A stretch of 64,000 nucleotides of DNA from Lysobacterales bacterium 15-68-25 (GTDB lineage: Bacteria > Pseudomonadota > Gammaproteobacteria > Xanthomonadales > Rhodanobacteraceae): assembly GCA_002279065.1 (NCBI GenBank), contig NCKB01000004.1, positions 248,001 through 312,000 of the forward strand. The letters are read 5' to 3'. This document shows positions 26,447 to 38,032 of the stretch, one piece after another. The notes below the pieces were generated by a model, which saw only the letters and a program-made list of their open reading frames with translations, was not told the DNA's origin and did not search any database. Position 1 is the first letter of the stretch, and the number at the start of each line of letters is the position of its first letter. The position numbers were made by a program, and so were the translations under genes.

Positions 26447-28555
26447 ATGCGTCGCCCCCCCTCGCCTTCCCCTTCCGAGCCGGCCGAGTTCCGGGCTCCC
26501 GAGCTGTTCCTCAGCCGCGAACTGGCTGCGCTGGAGTTCAACTTCCGCGTGCTGGCGATGGCTCGCGACCCGAACGTGCCCCTGCTGGAGCGCCTGCGCT
26601 ACCTGAGCATCGTGGCCAACAACCTCGACGAGTTCTTCGAGGTCCGCGTGGCCATGCTCAAGCACCATCATCATTTCGGCTCCGCCTCGCCGGGGCCGGA
26701 TGGCATTCCTTCGGGGGAGCTGCTTGCGCGGATTCGGGCGCGCGCGCTCGACCTGGTGTCCGAGCAGTACGGCACCTGGCAGGACGACCTCAGCCCCCGG
26801 CTGGAAGCCGAGGGCATCTGCATCCTGCCGCGCCAGCGCTGGAGCAAGCGGCAACACCAGTGGCTGCGTGGCTATTTCGAGAAAGAGGTACTGCCGGTGC
26901 TGTCGCCGCTGGGGCTGGACCCGGCTCACCCGTTCCCACGCATCCTCAACAAGACGCTCAACCTGGCGGTGGTGCTGAAGGGGCGCGATGCCTTCGGCCA
27001 CGAGGGTCACATGGCGCTGGTCCGTGCACCGCGATCGCTGCCACGGATCATCCGTGTTCCCGCCGAAGTCAGCGGCCCCGGCGAGCACTTCGTGTTCCTC
27101 GCCGAATTGCTGCACGCCTTCGTCGATCTCGCCTTCCCCGGCTTCAAGGTGCTCGGCTCACACCAGTTCCGGGTCACCCGCAACAGTGAGCTGATGGTGG
27201 AGGAGGCCGAGGTCGACAACCTCGCCAGGGCGTTGTCCGAGGAACTGGTCGGTCGCGGTTACGCCCGGCCCGTGCGCCTTCAGATCGGCACCGATTGTCC
27301 CAAGGCCATCACCCGGATGCTGATCGAGAACTTCGATCTGGAGGAGGCCGATGTCTATCGCTGCGACGGTCCGGTCAACATCATCCGCGCCGGGCTGATC
27401 TACGACTGGGTCGACCGGCCTGACCTGAAGTTCCCGCGCTTCACTCCGCGGGTCCCCGCCCTGATGGAGGCCAGCCGCAACAAGTTCGACGCGATCGCAC
27501 AGCACGACATGCTGCTGCACCACCCTTATGAGAGCTTTTCCGCCGTGGTGGACCTGTTGCGCCAGGCCGCACAGGATCCAAACGTGCTGGCGATCAAGCA
27601 GACGCTGTACCGCGCCGGGGAGGACACGCCGCTGGTCGACCTGCTGATCGAAGCTGCGCGCAACGGCAAGGACGTCACCGTAGTGATCGAGCTGCGCGCC
27701 CGCTTCGACGAGGAGGCCAACATCCGGCTGGCCACCCGGCTGCAGGAGGCCGGCGTGCAGGTGGTCTACGGCGTGGTCGGGTTCAAGACCCATGCCAAGA
27801 TGATGCTGATCGTTCGCCGCGAGGGCGACGTGCTGCGCCGCTACGCCCACCTGTCCACCGGCAACTACCACCAGGCCAACAGCCGGCTGTATACCGACAT
27901 CGGCCTGATGACCGCGAACGAGGAGATCGGCGAGGACCTGCACAAGATCTTCCAGCAGCTCTCCGGACTGGGTCCGACCATCAGCCTCAAGCGCCTGCTG
28001 CATTCGCCGTTCACCCTCTACAAGAGCGTGGTGGCGAAAATCGAGCGCGAAACCGAGAACGCCCGTGCCGGCAAGCCCGCACGGATCGTGGCCAAGCTCA
28101 ACGCGCTCAACGAGTCGCACGTGATCGAGGCTCTCTACCGGGCCTCGCAGGCTGGCGTCGATGTCGACCTGGTGGTGCGTGGCGCCTGCACGCTGCGGCC
28201 GGGACTGCCCGGTATTTCCGAGCGGATCCGGGTCCGCTCCATCGTCGGCCGCTTCCTCGAGCACAGCCGCGTCTACTGGTTCGCCAACGACGGTCAGCCC
28301 GAGCTGTACTGCGCCAGCGCCGACTGGATGGAACGCAACCTGATGCGGCGCATCGAGGTCGCCTTTCCGATCCTCGATCCGAACCTGGCGCAGCGCGTAT
28401 TCGACGAGACTCTGGCCAACACCCTGGCCGACAACACCCAGGCATGGCTGCTGGGCAGCAACGGGCGCTATACCCGTGCCACGCCCGGCGACCAGCCACC
28501 CTACAACGCCCAGCAGGCACTGCTCGACAAGCTCTGCGGGCCGACCAAGTCGTAA
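26447..28555 (+). CDS. ppk1: Polyphosphate kinase 1
   Basis: Makes inorganic polyphosphate from ATP. A 702-residue protein with the four expected parts: N domain (EFNFRVLAMARDPNVPLLERL), head, and two catalytic C domains. The autophosphorylated histidine lies in VGFKTHAKMMLIVRR, and the second catalytic stretch contains HLSTGNYHQANSRLYTD. The start is the ATG at 26447; a GTG at 26414 would add eleven residues. It sits 75 nt after phoR and 63 nt before ppx, so the two enzymes that make and degrade polyphosphate are likely in one operon with phoBR. Confidence 0.97.
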   Translation: MRRPPSPSPSEPAEFRAPELFLSRELAALEFNFRVLAMARDPNVPLLERLRYLSIVANNLDEFFEVRVAMLKHHHHFGSASPGPDGIPSGELLARIRARALDLVSEQYGTWQDDLSPRLEAEGICILPRQRWSKRQHQWLRGYFEKEVLPVLSPLGLDPAHPFPRILNKTLNLAVVLKGRDAFGHEGHMALVRAPRSLPRIIRVPAEVSGPGEHFVFLAELLHAFVDLAFPGFKVLGSHQFRVTRNSELMVEEAEVDNLARALSEELVGRGYARPVRLQIGTDCPKAITRMLIENFDLEEADVYRCDGPVNIIRAGLIYDWVDRPDLKFPRFTPRVPALMEASRNKFDAIAQHDMLLHHPYESFSAVVDLLRQAAQDPNVLAIKQTLYRAGEDTPLVDLLIEAARNGKDVTVVIELRARFDEEANIRLATRLQEAGVQVVYGVVGFKTHAKMMLIVRREGDVLRRYAHLSTGNYHQANSRLYTDIGLMTANEEIGEDLHKIFQQLSGLGPTISLKRLLHSPFTLYKSVVAKIERETENARAGKPARIVAKLNALNESHVIEALYRASQAGVDVDLVVRGACTLRPGLPGISERIRVRSIVGRFLEHSRVYWFANDGQPELYCASADWMERNLMRRIEVAFPILDPNLAQRVFDETLANTLADNTQAWLLGSNGRYTRATPGDQPPYNAQQALLDKLCGPTKS

Positions 28556-28618
28556 GGGACCACGCATGCAACACGCCATTTTCTTACCGCCCAAGACGTG
28601 TCAGCGGGAGCGCGCCGC

Positions 28619-30136
28619 ATGACCCTTGGTGATAACGTGCCGATCCGCGACGGCGAGCTGGTCGCCGCGGTGGACATGGGATCGAACAGCTTCCACATGG
28701 TCGTTGCGCGGGTCGAGCACGGTGAGCCGCGCGTGATCGACCGCCTTCGCGACACGGTGCGCATGGCGGCCGGCCTGCGCAGCGACGGCACGCTGGATGC
28801 CGAGCACCGCGCCCGGGCGCTCAATTGCCTGGCCCGCTTCGGCCAGCGTCTGGCCGGCCTGCCCTCGCTGCACGTTCGCGCAGTGGCCACCAACACGGTG
28901 CGCCGGCTGGCGTCGCCGCAGACCTTCCTCACCGCGGCGGAAAGCGCCCTTGGGCACCCGGTCGAGGTCGTCTCCGGCCGCGAGGAGGGGCGTCTGATCT
29001 TCCTCGGCGTCGCCCACGACCTGCCCGCCTCGCGCGAACCGCGCCTGGTGATCGACGTCGGCGGCGGCAGCACCGAGTTCATCATCGGCCGCGGCGTGGC
29101 CCCGCTGCACACCGAGAGCGTGCAGGTCGGCTGCATCGCCTCGACATTGCGCTTCTTCCCCGCCGGCAAGCTCAACCGCAAGCGCTGGCAGAAGGCGCGC
29201 GGCGAGATCGGCCTGCTGCTTCAGCAGTTCGAGGAGGATTACCGCGAAGCCGGCTGGCAGGAGGCCTTCGGTTCGTCCGGCACCGCCAAGGCGATCGGCT
29301 CGGTGGTGCAGGCGATGAAGCTGTCCGACGACGGCATCACGCCTTCCTCGCTGGCCGCGTTGCGCGATGCACTGCTCGATCAGGGACAGATCGGCTCACT
29401 GAAGCTTCCCGGGCTCGCCGACGACCGCGCACCGGTGATCGCCGGCGGCGTGGTGATCTTCGAGGCCGCGTTCGAGGCGCTGGGCATCGAGCGCATGCGC
29501 GTGTGCGAGAGCTCGATGCGGGAAGGCCTGCTGTGGGACCTGCTCGGCCGAGCAGGTGGCAGCGACCCGCGCACCGCCAGCATCGACGCGCTGGCCGCCC
29601 GCTATGGCGTGGATCGCGCGCAGGCCCGCCGCGTGGAATCGACCTCGCTGATGCTGTTCGACCAGATCGCGCCGCAGTGGAAGCTCGACGCCGAGGCACG
29701 CGAGTGGCTGTCCTGGTCGGCACGCGTGCACGAGATCGGCCTGGCGATCGCGCACAGCCAGCACCACCGGCATGGTGCCTACATCCTGCGCAACGCCGAC
29801 CTGGCCGGCTTCTCCCGGCAGGAGCAGCAGTTGCTCGCGGCCATCGTCGAGCTGCATCGACGCAAGCCGGACAAGGCGCTGATCTCGGCCCTGCCCCAGC
29901 GTTATCGTCTTATCGCCCGCCAGATCACGGCGCTGCTGCGGCTGGCGGTGCTGTTCCGCCGGGCACGGCGCGCCGAATCGCTGCCCACACTGCGGCTGGC
30001 CGCCACCCGGCAACGCCTGCGGCTGGCCCTGCCTGCGACCTGGCTGGAACAGCATCCGTTGACCGAGGCGGATCTGGAGCAGGAGCGCGCACCGATGTCC
30101 GACCTCGGCTTCACCCTGGCGCTGAGCGCGATCTGA
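28619..30136 (+). CDS. ppx: Exopolyphosphatase / guanosine pentaphosphate phosphatase
   Basis: Removes terminal phosphate from polyphosphate and may act on pppGpp. A 505-residue ASKHA-fold enzyme with VDMGSNSFHMVVARVE as phosphate-1 loop, SGREEGRLIFLGVAHD, VIDVGGGSTEFIIGRG as the second loop, and a C-terminal HD-like helical part (from about 320; YRLIARQITALLRLAVLF). Start ATG 28619 with GGGAG 8 nt upstream; a longer GTG start at 28598 has no RBS. It follows ppk1 by 63 nt. Coupling suggests balanced polyphosphate turnover. Confidence 0.96.
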   Translation: MTLGDNVPIRDGELVAAVDMGSNSFHMVVARVEHGEPRVIDRLRDTVRMAAGLRSDGTLDAEHRARALNCLARFGQRLAGLPSLHVRAVATNTVRRLASPQTFLTAAESALGHPVEVVSGREEGRLIFLGVAHDLPASREPRLVIDVGGGSTEFIIGRGVAPLHTESVQVGCIASTLRFFPAGKLNRKRWQKARGEIGLLLQQFEEDYREAGWQEAFGSSGTAKAIGSVVQAMKLSDDGITPSSLAALRDALLDQGQIGSLKLPGLADDRAPVIAGGVVIFEAAFEALGIERMRVCESSMREGLLWDLLGRAGGSDPRTASIDALAARYGVDRAQARRVESTSLMLFDQIAPQWKLDAEAREWLSWSARVHEIGLAIAHSQHHRHGAYILRNADLAGFSRQEQQLLAAIVELHRRKPDKALISALPQRYRLIARQITALLRLAVLFRRARRAESLPTLRLAATRQRLRLALPATWLEQHPLTEADLEQERAPMSDLGFTLALSAI

Positions 30137-30226
30137 GCCTTGATGCGTACCGCGATTCAGCCAACGCCAGCCCACCGCCGGCACGGCCGCGTATCATGGG
30201 CGGATTCCCGGCGCGCGAGATCCACG

Positions 30227-30961
30227 TTGAAAGCTTTCCTGCTCTCCCTGCTGCTCATCGCCCCCTCCGCCCTGCTGGCGCAGAAGGCGCCCAAGGACGC
30301 CGCCAACGCGCCGAGTCCGGTGGCCACACCGGAGGCACCGCGACCGGAGGTGGTGCTGCATACCACCCTGGGCGACATCACTCTCGAGCTCTATCCGGAC
30401 AAGTCGCCCAAGAGCGTGGCGAACTTCCTGCAATACGTGCACGACGGCTTCTACGCAGGCACCGTGTTTCATCGCGTGATCCCCGGTTACCTGGTGCAGG
30501 GCGGCCTGTACACCCGCGACCTGCAGCCCCGCCGCACTCGTCCGGCGATCGCCAGCGAGGCTGACAACGGGTTGTCGAACATTCGCGGCACGATTGCCGT
30601 CGCCCGCGGTGCTGACCCGAACTCGGGCACATCGCAGTTCTTCTTCAACCTGGTGGACAACCGCCGGCTGGACTTCGTCGGCAGCCAGAGCGGCCTGACC
30701 TGGGGCTACGCCGTGTTCGGCAAGGTGATCAAGGGTATGGACGTGGTCGACAAGATCGCCTCCCTGCCTACCCGTGCGCAGGGCCCGTTCGCGGGCGACG
30801 TGCCCAACCCGCTGGTGGTGATCACCGGCGCGGAGGTCGTCGGCGAAGCCACGAAGGCGGACGGCACGCAGCCCGCGTCGGCTGCCACCGCACCGCCTCC
30901 GCCCAAGGCAGCCAAGAGCAAATCCAAGGCAGGCCCCGCGTCAGCCGAACATCACGGCTGA
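30227..30961 (+). CDS. Periplasmic peptidyl-prolyl cis-trans isomerase, cyclophilin type
   Basis: A 244-residue exported cyclophilin. A hydrophobic signal peptide (KAFLLSLLLIAPSALLA) opens at TTG 30227, chosen because the frame upstream of it (to 30140) is not hydrophobic and overlaps the end of ppx. The cyclophilin core (residues 45-200) shows NFLQYVHDGFYAGTVFHRVI, GTIAVARGADPNSGTSQFFF and LTWGYAVFGKVIKGMDVVDKI. A Pro/Lys/Ala-rich low-complexity tail (PPPPKAAKSKSKAGP) follows. It lies 5 nt before lpxH, the neighbour of ppiB in E. coli. Confidence 0.9.
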   Translation: MKAFLLSLLLIAPSALLAQKAPKDAANAPSPVATPEAPRPEVVLHTTLGDITLELYPDKSPKSVANFLQYVHDGFYAGTVFHRVIPGYLVQGGLYTRDLQPRRTRPAIASEADNGLSNIRGTIAVARGADPNSGTSQFFFNLVDNRRLDFVGSQSGLTWGYAVFGKVIKGMDVVDKIASLPTRAQGPFAGDVPNPLVVITGAEVVGEATKADGTQPASAATAPPPPKAAKSKSKAGPASAEHHG

Positions 30962-30966
30962 TCGAC

Positions 30967-31695
30967 GTGCACACGCTGCTCATTTCCGACCTGCACCTGG
31001 ACGCCAGCCGCCCGGGCATCACCGGACTGTTCGAGCGCTGGATGGCCAGCGACGAGGTCCGCACGGCCGACGCGCTCTACATCCTCGGTGATCTGGTGGA
31101 GGCATGGATCGGCGACGACGACGACGCCGAGCTCCCCGCACGCATCGCGTCGGCCACACGTGCGGTGTCCGACGCTGGCGTTCCGGTCTACTTCATCGCC
31201 GGCAATCGCGACTTCCTGCTGGGCCCGACCTTCGCCCGGCGCGCGGGCCTGACCCTGCTGGAGGACGGCACCATTCACTCCGTCCAGGGCCGACCGACCC
31301 TGCTCATGCACGGCGACACGTTGTGCACGGACGACGTGGCTTACCAGGCCGTGCGTCAGCAGGTGCGCCAGCCCGCCTGGGCCGCCCAGGTGCTGGCCAT
31401 GTCGCTTGATGCGCGGCGGGCCTTCGCCGCCAAGGCTCGCGAAGACAGCCGTGCACACACCGGGTCCACCATGGAAAGCATCATGGACGTCAACGCGAGC
31501 GCGGTGGCCGAGGCGATGCGCAAGGCTGGAGTCACTCGGCTCATCCACGGCCACACCCACCGTCCGGCCATCCATCGTTTCGAACTCGACGGGCAACCGG
31601 CCGAACGCGTCGTGCTGGGCGACTGGTACGAGCAAGGCTCGGTGCTGCGGATCTCGCCCGAGGACATCGAACTGCGCGGGCTGCCGGTCGCCTGA
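30967..31695 (+). CDS. lpxH: UDP-2,3-diacylglucosamine diphosphatase LpxH
   Basis: A cytoplasmic-face calcineurin-like phosphoesterase that makes lipid X in lipid A synthesis. Metal sites are visible in order: LLISDLHLD, LGDLVEAWIGDD, FIAGNRDFLLG, LMHGDTLC and RLIHGHTHRP. The length of 242 is normal. GTG start at 30967, 5 nt after the cyclophilin stop. A divergent or convergent partner is absent; next comes the facing tRNA-Ser gene with its terminator region. Confidence 0.96.
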   Translation: MHTLLISDLHLDASRPGITGLFERWMASDEVRTADALYILGDLVEAWIGDDDDAELPARIASATRAVSDAGVPVYFIAGNRDFLLGPTFARRAGLTLLEDGTIHSVQGRPTLLMHGDTLCTDDVAYQAVRQQVRQPAWAAQVLAMSLDARRAFAAKAREDSRAHTGSTMESIMDVNASAVAEAMRKAGVTRLIHGHTHRPAIHRFELDGQPAERVVLGDWYEQGSVLRISPEDIELRGLPVA

Positions 31696-31756
31696 CTCCA
31701 ACGCAAGCCGATGGCACCAGAGGCTGCATGCGGAACGCTTCGAGTAAGCGATTCCC

Positions 31757-31807
31757 CCGCCAGATACGCAAAACGCCCCACGAGGGGGCGTCTTGCGTAT
31801 CTGGCGG
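31757..31807 (-). terminator. Long inverted repeat at the 3' end of tRNA-Ser
   Basis: Two 23-nt arms (31757-31779 and 31785-31807, one mismatch) flank a 5-nt loop. The inner part (GACGCCCC-loop-GGGGCG then TTTT on the minus strand) is a good intrinsic terminator for the tRNA. The outer part repeats, inverted, the last bases of the tRNA including CCA. The plus strand also has a short T run (TCTT), so it may end lpxH transcripts too. Confidence 0.85.
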
Positions 31808-31894
31808 AGAGAGAGGGATTCGAACCCTCGATAAGGCTTTTGACCCTATACTCCCTTAGCAGGGGAGCCCCTTCGGCCTCTCGGGCATCTCTCC
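31802..31894 (-). tRNA. tRNA-Ser (anticodon GCU)
   Basis: A 93-nt class II tRNA with a long variable arm and encoded CCA (31802-31804 complement). The acceptor GGAGAGA pairs with TCTCTCC, and the anticodon arm CTCCC-CTGCTAA-GGGAG gives GCT, reading AGC/AGU. T arm GAGGG-TTCGAAT-CCCTC. It follows csrA as in many gammaproteobacteria. Confidence 0.97.
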
Positions 31895-31963
31895 GTGTTT
31901 GTCCGCATTGCTGCGGAGCCGGCAAGGATACTGAACGACGCAATCGAGGTAAAGACTTCGCGA

Positions 31964-32170
31964 TTATTCCGCGCTGTCTTCGTGATGCGTCGCACCGCCG
32001 GACTCATTCTCGCCCTTGATGCGCTGGTAGATCTCTTCGCGGTGGACCGCGACGTTCTTGGGGGCATTGATGCCGATGCGCACCTGATTGCCCTTGACGC
32101 CGAGAACGGTGACGGTCACCTCGTCGCCGATCATCAGGGTTTCACCGACCCGACGGGTCAGAATCAACAT
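31964..32170 (-). CDS. csrA: Carbon storage regulator CsrA
   Basis: A 68-residue RNA-binding dimer that blocks or stabilises mRNAs by binding GGA motifs. The protein starts [15 protein letters not shown] and has the standard strand pattern; Arg44 is in EEIYQRI and the tail [16 protein letters not shown] is longer than the 61-residue E. coli protein. The own leader has GGAG as Shine-Dalgarno 9 nt before ATG, so CsrA may repress its own translation. It lies between alaS (upstream) and tRNA-Ser (downstream). Confidence 0.97.
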   Translation of the reverse strand: MLILTRRVGETLMIGDEVTVTVLGVKGNQVRIGINAPKNVAVHREEIYQRIKGENESGGATHHEDSAE

Positions 32171-32320
32171 GGTTTGCTACTCCATCAAATGGTGTGGTTA
32201 CAGGCCTTCCGCATGACGAATCCTCACCCCTGAGTCCGTCACCGGTTCGACGACAGTTTCCGTCGAAGGCCTTTCCGCCTTCCCCGGCATCCGCCAAGGC
32301 GAACTAACTGTCTTGGCAGG

Positions 32321-32346
32321 CGATATCACCGCAACTCGTGATATCG
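32321..32346. promoter_or_regulatory. 9-bp inverted repeat in the alaS-csrA spacer
   Basis: CGATATCAC (32321-32329) and GTGATATCG (32338-32346) form a perfect dyad with an 8-nt spacer in the 259-nt gap before csrA. The AT content is higher than the surroundings. It looks like an operator or a promoter-associated stem; the binding protein is unknown. Confidence 0.5.
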
Positions 32347-32429
32347 ACAATCTATTGATACTAGCCGAGCCCCGCTGGGCGGCGCAATCCGCGGATAGTG
32401 GAACCGCCCCACCTTTCCCATGCCTTCCG

Positions 32430-35066
<2,637 letters not shown>

Positions 35067-35152
35067 GCAGCGGGCTTCTGGCGATGGGGCCGCCAAACGT
35101 TCAGGCGGCAGAAACGAGACCACGCCCGGACCACGCCGCTTCGACCGGTGGA

Positions 35153-35638
35153 TCAATCGTCGTCGGCGTCATCCACGTCGGCGTGGGTAAGACTCCGTAC
35201 TGTGGCGGCGGAAAAGCCGCGACGCAAGAGGAACTGCGCCCGTTTGGCCCGCTCGGCGTGGTCCGCCGGGGCCTTGCCGCTGTAGCGTCTGCGCAGTTGC
35301 GACGCGGCACTCGCATCCCAGTCGACGTCCAGTTCATCCAGGCAGGCGCGAATGGCGGCATCGTCCAGCCCGTGGGTCTTCAGCTCCATCCGGATCCGCA
35401 CCGGTCCATAGCCCTGCCCGGCCCGGTTGCGCGCCAGCATGCCGGCGAAGCGTTCGTCGTCCTGGTAACGCTGGTCGCCCAGACGATCCAGCGCCTGCTC
35501 GGCTTCATCCACCTCGAAGCCCTTGCGGTCGAGCTTGCGCCGGAGCTCGCGGCGCGACTGTTCGCGACGCGCCAGCATGCCCAGCGCGGCCGAGTAGGCC
35601 GATGGCTTGTCCTGCGGCGGCTTGCGGCCGAACGCCAT
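35153..35638 (-). CDS. recX: Regulatory protein RecX
   Basis: A 161-residue helical protein that binds RecA filaments and limits their activity. The three-helix repeats typical of RecX are seen ([63 protein letters not shown]). The ATG at 35636-35638 gives the usual size; a longer frame reaches 35866 but overlaps the preceding gene. Unusually it is separated from recA by a sulphurtransferase-like gene (10 nt upstream). Confidence 0.93.
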   Translation of the reverse strand: MAFGRKPPQDKPSAYSAALGMLARREQSRRELRRKLDRKGFEVDEAEQALDRLGDQRYQDDERFAGMLARNRAGQGYGPVRIRMELKTHGLDDAAIRACLDELDVDWDASAASQLRRRYSGKAPADHAERAKRAQFLLRRGFSAATVRSLTHADVDDADDD

Positions 35639-35648
35639 CGCCGCGCGG

Positions 35649-36215
35649 TCAGTGCGTCGGGACGGGCCGCGCCGCGACCCGCGACCGCAGCTCGACGTCG
35701 AGGTCGTCCACCGACTGGCCGGCCGAGCGGACGGCGGCCTCGATCGCCGCGGCCACCAGGCCGTCGGGACGGGACGCCTCGGCCAGGGCCCAGATGCGCG
35801 CCGCCCGATGACCGCTGCGGCAGTAGACGAGCACGGGCCGGGCCGGCGCCGCGAGCGCCCGGCCAACCACCGCGACCGAATCGGCAGGCATCGTGCCGGG
35901 CGCCACTGGCGCGTAGTCGAATGCCATGCCCAGCGCGTGGGCGGCGCGGGCCATCTCGGCGGAAGACGGCTGGTTCGCAGCCTCGCCGTCGGGCCTCACG
36001 GCCACCACGGCGGCCAGACCGCGAGCCTGCAGCCCCTGGAGCTGCGCCGGAGTGACCTGCCCGGCCAGCCAGACGCCGCCGGGCAGCTCGTGGACTACCG
36101 GTGCCGGTGCCACGGCGGCCGCTCCTTCGGCGGGGCCGCGGGCCGCGGCCGAACCGGCCATCCCGAGCGCGAGCACGAGGCCGGCAACCAGCGGAGCGGA
36201 ACGGCGCGGCTTCAC
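35649..36215 (-). CDS. Exported sulphurtransferase/phosphatase-like protein (TIGR01244 type)
   Basis: A 188-residue protein placed between recA and recX. GTG start at 36213-36215 is four nt behind the recA stop with GGAG inside the recA end. An N-terminal signal peptide (LVAGLVLALGMAGSAAA) follows a KPRR start. The body matches the Blh/TIGR01244 family (LAGQVTPAQLQGLQARGLA, VRPDGEAANQPSSAEM) and has the CX5R loop CRSGHRAAR, as in dual-specificity phosphatases. Reaction unknown. Co-transcription with recA suggests expression with the SOS-linked operon, but no functional link is known to me. Confidence 0.85.
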   Translation of the reverse strand: MKPRRSAPLVAGLVLALGMAGSAAARGPAEGAAAVAPAPVVHELPGGVWLAGQVTPAQLQGLQARGLAAVVAVRPDGEAANQPSSAEMARAAHALGMAFDYAPVAPGTMPADSVAVVGRALAAPARPVLVYCRSGHRAARIWALAEASRPDGLVAAAIEAAVRSAGQSVDDLDVELRSRVAARPVPTH

Positions 36216-36219
36216 CGGA

Positions 36220-37260
<1,041 letters not shown>

Positions 37261-37428
37261 CGTGGGGATCCTGCGTCAACGGTGAAAAAGGAATGGCGGG
37301 GTGTCTACGGCGCAGAGGGTGCGTTGGACCCATCTCACGGACTGCGATTCCGGAGCACGGAGTATCCCACACCGGTCAAGCCCGCTCCGATCGCCGGCCT
37401 ACCCTGCCTGCGGCGGGCAGGCACCGGC

Positions 37429-37938
37429 TCAGCCGGTCAGCTCCCGCCCCAGCCCGCTGAGCGCCGCTGCCACTGTCTGCCGCCGGATCGCGTCGCGATC
37501 GCCGTCGAAATGGAACACCTTGGCGTGGGCGTAGCCGCCGCGGCGCTTCCAGCCGATCCAGACCGTGCCGACCGGCTTGTCCTCGGTACCGCCGCCCGGA
37601 CCGGCGATGCCGGTGACCGCTACCGCGGCTCCGGCGCCGAAGCGGGCCAGCGCGCCGGAGACCATCTCCAGCACGGTCTCCTCGCTCACCGCACCGGTCC
37701 GCTCCAGCGTCCGAGGGTTGACGCCGAGCAGCGCCTCCTTGGCCTCATAGCTGTAGGTCACCACGCCGGCATCGAACCAGGCCGAGCTGCCCGGCAGGTC
37801 GGTCAGCACCTTGGCGATGAAGCCACCGGTGCACGATTCGGCGGTCACAAGCATCAGCTTGCGCTCGCGCATCAGGCCGGCGACCTCCTCGGCGAGCCGG
37901 CGCAGTGCCTCGTCGGTAGGAACGGATGCGGACTCCAT
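37429..37938 (-). CDS. pncC: Nicotinamide-nucleotide amidohydrolase (CinA C-terminal type)
   Basis: A 169-residue single-domain CinA_C enzyme that converts NMN to nicotinate mononucleotide in NAD salvage. The active-site stretch [20 protein letters not shown] is intact, and [19 protein letters not shown] follows. The N-terminal molybdopterin-like domain of full CinA is absent, as usual in proteobacteria. It stands upstream of recA on the same strand, the cinA-recA order common in gammaproteobacteria, and is divergent from mutS. A 6-bp GC stem (37406-37411 with 37417-37422) just after the stop may end transcription. Confidence 0.94.
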   Translation of the reverse strand: MESASVPTDEALRRLAEEVAGLMRERKLMLVTAESCTGGFIAKVLTDLPGSSAWFDAGVVTYSYEAKEALLGVNPRTLERTGAVSEETVLEMVSGALARFGAGAAVAVTGIAGPGGGTEDKPVGTVWIGWKRRGGYAHAKVFHFDGDRDAIRRQTVAAALSGLGRELTG

Positions 37939-37955
37939 GCGAGACTCCTCGGCTT

Positions 37956-38004
37956 CGGAACGGGCGCCACGCGCGGCGCGAAGCGTCCCGTTCTACCCGT
38001 TCCG
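37956..38004. repeat. Inverted and direct repeats in the pncC-mutS divergent promoter region
   Basis: CGGAACGGG (37956-37964) is inverted at 37996-38004, and CCCGTTC occurs twice in tandem (37987-37993 and 37996-38002) with a 2-nt spacer. All lie in the 94-nt region between the two divergent starts, where an operator could control both genes. Confidence 0.5.
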
Positions 38005-38032
38005 CCCGATCGAGCCAAGACCCGCCCGAAGC

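Noticed and set aside
31757..31894. tRNA-Ser as an integration site for a genomic island
   Set aside because: No integrase, no atypical composition and only housekeeping genes (lpxH, csrA) on both sides.
37261..37428. LexA operator before recA
   Set aside because: No CTG-N10-CAG with flanking AT core and no TTAG-N6-TACTA was found by eye, so none is listed.
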